Assembly (NCBI GenBank): GCA_029168955.1 | Contig: JAPDOI010000424.1 | Span: 186,001 to 250,000 of the forward strand | DNA from: Aplectana chamaeleonis | Taxonomy: Eukaryota; Nematoda; Chromadorea; Rhabditida; Cosmocercidae | DNA length: 64,000 nt | Direction: 5' to 3' | Shown here: piece by piece, positions 55,401 through 64,000 of the stretch | Numbering within the stretch: the first letter of the stretch is position 1 | How the letters are laid out: each line of letters opens with the position of its first letter | Notes under the pieces: model-generated | What the model was told of the DNA's origin: nothing | The model's database searches: none | The model's input: only the letters and a program-made list of their open reading frames with translations | Made by a program: the position numbers and the translations under genes

Positions 55401-58400
55401 CCCACTTGGGTCCCGCACACTTTCTACTGCGTCCGACGCACTCTCATTTGGGTCCCGCACACTTTCTACGGCGTCCGGCGCACTCTCATTTGGGTCCCGC
55501 ACACTTTCTACGGCGTCCGGCGCACTCCCACGTGGGTCCCGCACACTTTCGACGGCGTCCGGCGCACTCTCATTTGGGTCCCGCACACTTTCTACGGCGT
55601 TCTGCGCACACCCATTTGGGTCCCGCACACTTTCTACGGCGTCCGGCGCACACCCATTTGGGTCCCGCACACTTTCTACGGCGTCCGGCGCACTCTCATT
55701 TGGGTCCCACACACTTTTTACGGCGTCCGGCGCACTCCCACGTGGGTCCCGCACACTTTCGAAGGCGTCCGGCGCACCCTCATTTGGGTCCCGCACACTT
55801 TCTGCGGCGTCCGGCGCACTCTCATTTGGGTCCCGCCCACTTTCTACGGCGTCCGGCGCACTCCCACGTGGGTCCCGCACACTTTCGACGGCGTCCGGCG
55901 CACTCTCATTTGGGTCCCGCACACTTTCTACGGCGTCCGACGCACTCTCATTTGGGTCCTGCACACTTTCTACGGCGTCCGGCGCACTCTCATTTGAGTC
56001 CCGCACACCTTTTACGGCGTCCCGCGCACTCTCATTTGGGTCCCGCACACTTTCTACGGCGTCCGGCGCACTCCACGTGGGTCCCGCACACTTTCTACGG
56101 CGTCCGGCGCACTCCCATTTGGGTCCCGCACACTTTCTACGGCGTCCGGCGCACTCCCATTTGGGTCCCGCACACTTTCTAGGCGTCCGGCGCACTCTCA
56201 TTTGGGTCCCGCACACTTTCTAGGCGTCCGGCGCACTCTCATTTGGGTCCCGCACACTTTCTACGGCGTCCGGCGCACTCTCATTTGGGTCCCGCACACT
56301 TTCGACGGCGTCCGGCGCACTCTCATTTGGGTCCCGCACACTTTCTACGGCGTCCGGCGCACTCTCATTTGGGTCCCGCACACTTTTTACGGCGTCCGGC
56401 GCACTCATTTGGGTCCCGCACACTTTCTACGGCGTCCGGCGCACTCTCATTTGGGTCCCGCAAACTTTCTACGGCGTCCGGCGCACTCTCATTTGGGTCC
56501 CGCACACTTTCTACGGCGTCCAGCGCACTCTCATTTGGGTCCCGCACACTTTCTACGGCGTCCGGTGCACTCTCATTTGGGTCACGCACACTTTCTACGG
56601 CGTCCGGGGCACTCTCATTTGGGTCACGCACACTTTCCACGGCATTCGGCGGACTCATTTGGGTCCCCCACACTTTCTACGGAGTCAGGGGCACTCTCAT
56701 TTGGGTCCCGCACACTTTCTACGGCGTTCTGCGCCCACCCATTTGGGTCCCGCACACTTTCTACGGCGTCCGGCGCACTCCCACGTGGGTCCCGCACACT
56801 TTCTACGGCGTCCGGCGCACTCTCATTTGGGTCCCGCACACTTTCTACGGCGTCCGGCACACTCTCATTTGGGTCCCGCACACTTTCTACGGCGTCCGGC
56901 GCACTCTCATTTGGGTCCCGCACACTTTCTACGGCGTCCGGCGCACTCTCATTTGGGTCTCGCACACTTTCTACGGCGTTCTGTGCACACCCATTTGGGT
57001 CCCGCACACTTTCTACGGCGTCCGGCGCACTCTCATTTGGGTCTCGCACACTTTCTACGGCGTCCGGCGCACTCTCATTTGGGTCCCACACACCTTCTAC
57101 GGCGTCCGGCGCACACTCATTTGAGTCCCGCACACTTTCTACGGCGTCCGGCGCATTCCCACGTGGGTCCCGCACACTTTCTACGGCGTCCGGCGCACTC
57201 TCATTTGGCTCCCGCACACTTTCTACGGTGTCCAGCGCACTCCCACTTGGGTCCCGCACACTTCCCACGGCGTCCCTGCACTCCCACCTATGTCCCGCAC
57301 ACTTTCTACGGCGTCCGGCGCACTCTCATTTGGGTCCCGCACACTTTCTACGGCGTCCGGCGCACTCCCATTTGGGTCCCGCACAGTTTCTCCGGCGTCC
57401 GGCGCACTCCCATATGGGTTCCGTACATTTTCTCCGGCGTCCGGCGCACTCTCATTTTGGTCCGCACACTTTCTATGACGTCCGGCGCACTCTCATTTGG
57501 GTCCCGCACACTTTCTACGGCGTCCGGCGCACTCTCATTTGTGTCCCGCACACTTTCTACGGTGTCCGGCGCACCCCACTTTGGTTCCGCACACTTTTTA
57601 CGGCGTCCGGTGCACTCTCATTTGGGTCCCGCACACTTTCTACGGCGTCCGGCGCACTCCCATTTGGGTCCCGCATACTTTCTTCGGCGTCCTGCGCACT
57701 CCCACTTGGGTCCCGCACACTTTCTACGGCGTCCGGCGCACTCTCATTTGGGTCCCGTACACTTTCTACGGCGTCCGGCGCACTCTCATTTGGGTCCCGC
57801 ATACTTTCTGCGGCGTCCGGCGCACTCCCATTTGGGTCCCGCACACTTTCTACTGCATCCGGCGCACTCTCATTTGGGTCCCGCACACTTTCTACGGCGT
57901 CCGGCGCACTCCCATTTGGGTCCCGCACACTTTCTACTGCATCCGGCGCACTCTCATTTGGGTCCCGTACACTTTCTACGGCGTTCTGCGCACACCCATT
58001 TGGGTCCCGCACACTTTATACGGCGTCCGGCGCACTCCCACGTGGGTCCCGCACACTTTCTACGGCGTCCGGCGCACTCTCATTTGGGTCCCGTACACTT
58101 TCTACGGCGTCCGGCGCACTCTCATTTGGGTCCCGCACACTTTCTGCGGCGTCCGGCGCACTCCCATTTGGGTCCCGCACACTTTCTACGGCGTCCGGCG
58201 CACTCTAATTTGGGTCCCGCACACTTTCTACGGCGTCCGGCGCACTCCCACGTGGGTCCCGCACACTTTCTACGGCGTCCGGCGCACTCTCATTTGGGTC
58301 CCGTACACTTTCTACGGCGTCCGGCGCACTCCCATTTGGGTCCCGCACTCTCATTTGGGTCCCGCACACTTTCTACGGCGTCCGGCGCACTCCCATTTGG

Positions 58401-61400
58401 GTCCCGCACACTTTCTACGGCGTCCGGCGCACTCTCATTTGGGTTCCACACACATTCTAGGGCATCCGGCGCACTCCCACTTTAGTCCCGCACACTTTCT
58501 ACGGCGTCCGGCGCACTCCCACTTGGGTCCCGCACACTTTCTACGGCGTCCGGCGCACTCTCATTTGGGTCCCACACACTTACTACGGCGTTCTGCGCAC
58601 ATCCATTTGGGTCCCGCACACTTTTTACGGCGTCCGGCGCACTCCCACGTGGGTCCCGCACACTATCGACGGCGTCTGGCGCACTCTCATTTGGGTCCCG
58701 CACACTTTCTACGGCGTTCTGCGCACACCCATTTGGGTCCCGCACACTTTCGACGGCGTCCGGCGCACTCCCACGTGGGTCCCGCACACTTTCGACGGCG
58801 TCCGGCGCACTCTCATTTGGGTCCCGCACACTTTCTACGGCGTCCGACGCACTCTCATTTGGGTCCCGCACACTTTCTACGGCGTCCGGCGCACTCTCAT
58901 TTGGGTCCCGCACACTTTCTACGGCGTCCGGCGCACTCCCACGTGGGTCCCGCACACTTTCTACGGCGTCCGGCGCACTCCCACGTGGGTCCCGCACACT
59001 TTCTACGGCGTCCGGCGCACTCCCACTTTAGTCCCGCACACTTTCTACTGCGTCCGACGCACTCTCATTTGGGTCCCGCACACTTTCTACGGCGTCCGGC
59101 GCACTTCCACTTGGGTCCCGCACACTTTCTACGGCGTCCGGCGCACTCTCATTTGGGTCCCGCCCACTTCCTACGGCGTCCGGTGCACTCTCATTTGGGT
59201 CCCGCCACTTTCTACGGCGCCCGGCGCACTCCCACATGGGTCCCGCACCCTTTCTACGGCGTCCGGTGCACTCTCATTTGGGTCCCGCACACTTTCTACG
59301 GCGTCCGGTGCACTCTCATTTGGGTCCCGCACACTTTCTACGGCGTCCGGCGCACTCCCACTTGGGTCCCGCACACTTTCTACGGCGTCCGGCGCACTCT
59401 CATTTGGGTCCCGCACACTTTCTACGGCGTTCTGCGCACACCCATTTGGGTCCCGCACACTTTTTACGGCGTCCGGCGCACTCCCACTTGGGTCCCGCAC
59501 ACTTTCTACTGCGTCCGACGCACTCTCATTTGGGTCCCGCACACTTTCGACGGCGTCCGGCGCACTCTCATTTGGGTCCCGCACACTTTCTACGGCATTC
59601 TGCGCACACCCATTTGGGTCCCGCACACTTTCTACGGCGTCCGGCGCACACCCATTTGGGTCCCGCACACTTTCTACGGCGTCCGGCGCACTCTCATTTG
59701 GGTCCCACACACTTACTACGGCGTTCTGCGCACATCCATTTGGGTCCCGCACACTTTTTACGGCGTCCGGCGCACTCCCACGAGGGTCCCGCACACTTTC
59801 GACGGCGTCCGGCGCACTCTCATTTGGGTCCCGCACACTTTCTACGGCGTTCTGCGCACACCCATTTGGGTCCCGCACACTTTCTACGGCGTCCGGCGCA
59901 CACCCATTTGGGTCCCGCACACTTTCTACGGCGTCCGGCGCACTCTCATTTGGGTCCCGCACACTTTCTACGGCGTCCGGCGCACTCTCATTTGGGTCCC
60001 GCACACTTTCTACGGCGTCCGGCGCACTCCCACGTGGGTCCCGCACACTTTCTACGGCGTCCGGCGCACACCCATTTGGGTCCCGCACACTTTCTACGGC
60101 GTCCGGCGCACTCTCATTTGGGTCCCACACACTATCTAGGGCGTTCTGCGCACACCCATTTGGGTCCCCCACACTTTCTACGGCGTCCGGCGCACTCCCA
60201 TTTGGGTCCCGCACACTTTCTACGGCGTCCGGCGCACTCTCATTTGGGTCCCACACACTTTCTACGGCGTCCGGCGCACTCTCATTTGGGTCCCGCACAC
60301 TTTCTACGGCGTCCGGCGCACTCCCACGTGGGTCCCGCACACTTTCTACGGCGTCCGGCGCACTCTCATTTGGGTCCCGCACACTTTCTACGGCGTCCGG
60401 CGCACTCTCATTTGGGTCCCGCACACTTTCTACGGCGTCCGGCGCACTCCCACTTGGGTCCCGCACACTTTCTACGGCGTTCGTCGCTCTCTCATTTGGG
60501 TCCCACCCACTTTCTACGGCGTCCGGCGCACTCTCATTTGGGTGCCGCACACTTTCTACGGAGTCAGGCGCACTCTCATTTGGGTCCCGCACACTTTCTA
60601 CGGCGTCCGGCGCACTCCCACGTGAGTCCCGCACACTATCTACGGAGTCAGGGGCACTCTCATTCGGGTCCCGCACACTTTCTACGGCGTTCTGCGCCCC
60701 CCCATTTGGGTCCCGCACACTTTCTACGGCGTCCGGCGCACTCTCATTTGGGTCCCGCACACTTTCTACGGCGTCCGGCGCACTCTCATTTGGGTCCCGC
60801 ACACTTTCTACGGCGTCCGGCGCACTCTCATTTGGGTCCCGCACACTTTATACGGCGTCCGGCGCACTCCAACTTGCGTCCCGCACACTTTCTACGGCGT
60901 CCGGCGCACCCCCACTTGGGTCCCGCACACTTTCTACGGCGTTCGACGCTCTCTCATTTGGGTCCCGCACATTTTCTACGGCGTCCGGCGCACTCTCATT
61001 TGGGTCCCACACACTTACTACGGCGTCCGGCGCACTCTCATTTGGGTCCCACACACTTTCTACGGCGTCCGGCGCGCTCTCGTTTGGGTCTCGCACACTT
61101 TCTACGGCGTCCCTCGCACTCTCATTTGGGTCCCGCACACTTTCTACGGCGCCCGGCGCACTCCCACTTGGGTCCCGCACACTTTCTACGGCGTCCGGCG
61201 CACTCTCATTTGGGTCCTGCACACTTTCTACGGCGCCCGGCGCACTCTCATTTGGGTCCCGCACACTTTCTACGGCGTCCGGCGCACTCCCACGTGGGTC
61301 CCGCACACTTTCTACGGCGTCCGGCGCACTCTCATTTGGGTCCCGCACACTTTCTACGGCGTCCGGCGCACTCTCATTTGGGTCCCACACACTTTCTACG

Positions 61401-64000
61401 GCGTCCGGCGCACTCCCACTTGGGTCCCGCACACTTTCTACGGCGTCCGGCGCACTCTCATTTGGGTCCCGCACACTTTCTACGGCGTCCGGCGCACTCT
61501 CATTTGGGTCCCGCACACTTTCTACGGCGTCCGGCGCACTCCCATTTGGGTCCCGCACACTTTCTACGGCGTCCGGCGCACTCTCATTTGGGTCCCGCAC
61601 ACTTTCTACGGCGTCCGGCGCACTCTCATTTGGGTCCCGCACACTTTCTACGGCGTCCGGCGCACTCCCATTTGGGTCCCGCACACTTTCTACGGCGTCC
61701 GGAGCACTCTCATTTGGGTCCCGCACACTTTCTACGGCGTCCGGCGCACTCTCATTTGGGTCCCGCACACTTTCTACGGCGTCCGGAGCACTCTCATTTG
61801 GGTCCCGCACACTTTCTACGGCGTCCGGCGCACTCCCACTTGGATCCCGCACACTTTCTACGGCATTCGACGCACTCTCATTTGGGTCCCGCACACTTTC
61901 TACGGCGTCCGGCGCACTCTCATTTGGGTCCCGCACACTTTCTACGGCGTCCGATGCACTCTCATTTGGGCCCCGCACACTTTCTACGGCGTCTGGCGCG
62001 CTCTCATTTGAGCCCCGCACACTTTCTACGGCGTCCGGCGCACTCTCGTTTGGGTCCCGCACGCTTTCTACGGCGTCTGGCGCACTCTCATTTGAGTCCC
62101 GCACACTTTCTACGGCGTCCGATGCACTCGCATTTGGGTCCCGCACTCTTTCTACGGCGTCCGGCGCACTCTCATTTGGGTCCCACACACTTACTACGGC
62201 GTTCTGCGCACATCCATTTGGGTCCCGCCCACTTTCTGCGGTGTCCGGCGCACTCCCACGTGGGTACCGCACACTTTCTACGGCGTCCAGCGCACTCTCG
62301 TTTGGGTCGCGCACGCTTTCTACGGCGTCTGGCGCACTCTCATTTGGGTCCCGCACACTTTCTACGGCGTCCGACGCACTCTCATTTGGGTCCCGCACAC
62401 TTTCTACGGCGTCCGACGCACTCTCATTTGGGTCCTGCACACTTTCTACGGCGTCCGGCGCACTCTCATTTGAGTCCCGCACACCTTTTACGGCGTCCGG
62501 CGCACTCCCACGTGGGTCCCGCACACTTTCGACGGCGTCCGGCGCACTCCCACGTGGGTCCCGCACACTTTCTACGGCGTCCGACGCACTCTCATTTGGG
62601 TCCTGCACACTTTCTACGGCGTCCGGCGCACTCCCACTTTAGTCCCGCACACTTTCTACGGCGTCCGGCGCACTCTCATTTGGGTCCCGCACACTTTCTA
62701 CGGCGTCCGGCGCACTCTCATTTGGGTCCCGCACACTTTCTACGGCATCCGGCGCACGCCCATTTGGGTCCCGCACACTTTCTACGGCGTCCCGCGCACT
62801 CTCATTTGGGTCCCGCAAACTTTCTACGGCGTCCGACGCACTCTCATTTGGGCCCCGCACACTTTCTACGGCGTTCTGCGCACTCCCACGTGGGTACCGC
62901 ACATTTTCTACGGCGTCCAGCGCACTCTCGTTTGGGTCCCGCACGCTTTCTACGGCGTCCGATGCACTCTCATTTGGGTCCCGCACTCTTTCTACGGCGT
63001 CCGGCGCACTCTCATTTGGGTCCCGCACACTTTCTACGGCGTCCGGCGCACTCTCATTTGGGTCTTGCACACTTTCTACGGCGTCCGGCGCACTCCCACG
63101 TGGGACCCGCACACTTTCTACGGCGTCCGGCGCACTCTCATTTGGGTCCCGCACACTTTCTACGGCGTCCGACGCACTCTCATTTGGGTCCCGCACACTT
63201 TCTACGGCGTCCGGCGCACTCTCATTTGGGTCCCGCACACTTTCTACGGCGTTCTGCGCACATCCATTTGGGTCCCGCACACTTTCTACGGCGTCCGGCG
63301 CACTCTCATTTGGGTCCCGCACACTTTCTACGGCGTCCGACGCACTCTCATTTGGGTCCCGCACACTTTCTACGGCGTCCGGCGCACTCTCATTTGGGTC
63401 CCGCACACTTTCTACGGCGTCCGACGCACTCTCATTTGGGTCCCGCACACTTTCTACGGCGTCCGACGCACTCTCATTTGGGTCCCGCACACTTTCTACG
63501 GCGTTCTGCGCACGCCCATTTGGGTCCCGCACACTTACTGCGGCGTTCTGCGCACATCCATTTGGGTCCCGCCCACTTTCTACGGTGTCCGGCGCACTCC
63601 CACGTGGGTACCGCACACTTTCTACGGCGTCCAGCGCACTCTCGTTTGGGTCGCGCACGCTTTCTACGGCGTCTGGCGCACTCTCATTTGAGTCCCGCAC
63701 ACTTTCTACGGCGTCCGATGCACTCGCATTTGGGTCCCGCACTCTTTCTACGGCGTCCGGCGCACTCTCATTTGGGTCCCACACACTTACTACGGCGTTC
63801 GGCGCACTCTCAGTTGAGTCCCGCACACTTTCTACGGCGTCCGGCGCACTCCCACTTGGGCCCCGTACACTTTATACGGCGTCCGGCGCACTCTCATTTG
63901 GGTCCCGCACACTTTCTACGGCATACGGCGCACTCTCATTTGGGTCTCGCACACTTTATACGGCGTCCGGCGCACTCTCATTTGGGTCCCGCACAATTTC
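49450..64000 (+). repeat. Satellite array C: 42-bp monomer, at least 14.5 kb, runs off the window
   Basis: About 346 monomers by length of GCGCACTCTCATTTGGGTCCC + GCACACTTTCTACGGCGTCCG type (two 21-bp halves). It is the inverse complement of array B. The first 1.2 kb has ggggcccgc and ggttaccg variants alternating; the rest is dominated by catttgggtcccgc. A marker variant (acttactacggcgttctgcg) at 51424, 51718 and 52012 gives exact 294-bp steps (7 monomers), and at 52521, 53151 and 53781 exact 630-bp steps (15 monomers). Three frames on each strand are open for kilobases (HLGPAHFLRRPAHS, SVRDPNESAPDAVE and others), purely from the period. Confidence 0.98.

Noticed and set aside
52424..56182. 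1252-codon open frame (HLGPAHFLRRPAHS repeats) as a repetitive protein gene
   Set aside because: Several other frames on both strands are equally open because the monomer is 42 bp; no promoter, introns, unique termini or domain.
1..64000. Telomeric or spliced-leader sequences indicating a chromosome end or an operon
   Set aside because: No TTAGGC tandem repeats and no SL1-type sequence were seen.

Overview
The window looks like eukaryotic, repeat-dense, gene-poor animal DNA. The coding remnants are an APE-type non-LTR retrotransposon (a reverse transcriptase with a RWFGHV-type C-terminal domain), a mariner transposase and a Penelope-like GIY-YIG endonuclease. Together with the very high density of small inverted-repeat elements they suggest a nematode, most likely a rhabditid/strongylid (hookworm-like) worm; this assignment is inference. 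I found no intact protein-coding gene, no rRNA or tRNA gene, no CRISPR array, no TTAGGC telomere repeat and no SL1-like sequence. Almost all long open frames are artefacts of tandem repeats whose period is a multiple of three.

Layout. 1-1.3 kb: unique DNA with two abutting MITE fragments. 1.35-6.74 kb: array A, a 42-bp satellite in which each monomer carries the palindrome GATGACGTCATC (a perfect CRE, TGACGTCA); its first 3 kb is interleaved with ten copies of a MITE-like module tipped by G-runs. 6.75-7.16 kb: a heptamer repeat and a hairpin-ended tail. 7.17-9.6 kb: a foldback element, two tip-to-tip PIF/Harbinger-like MITEs and small repeats. 9.65-13.88 kb: array B, another 42-bp satellite. 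15.3-25.1 kb: a retrotransposon split by a 7.3-kb TIR-bounded insertion with a TA duplication; that insertion is full of nested MITEs. 25.3-33.7 kb: a TTA-flanked MITE, a Penelope-like fragment, TTAA-flanked MITEs and large palindromes. 33.8-35.7 kb: a 2-kb TIR element with subterminal repeats. 35.95-37.06 kb: a dead mariner. 37.08-40.21 kb: a long purine/pyrimidine tract. 40.4-41.5 kb: a second array A followed by the same tail. 42.2-44.05 kb: a hAT-type element with a perfect 8-bp duplication. 44.1-49.3 kb: three related foldback elements and two short C-type arrays. 49.45 kb to the window end: array C, a 42-bp satellite of at least 14.5 kb.

The main signal is that A, B and C look like one satellite superfamily. 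All have a 42-bp monomer built from two 21-bp halves. B and C are clearly the same family in opposite orientation; A is a more diverged relative. At least two of them sit in recurring modules (array plus conserved flank), which points to amplification inside mobile elements rather than simple local slippage.
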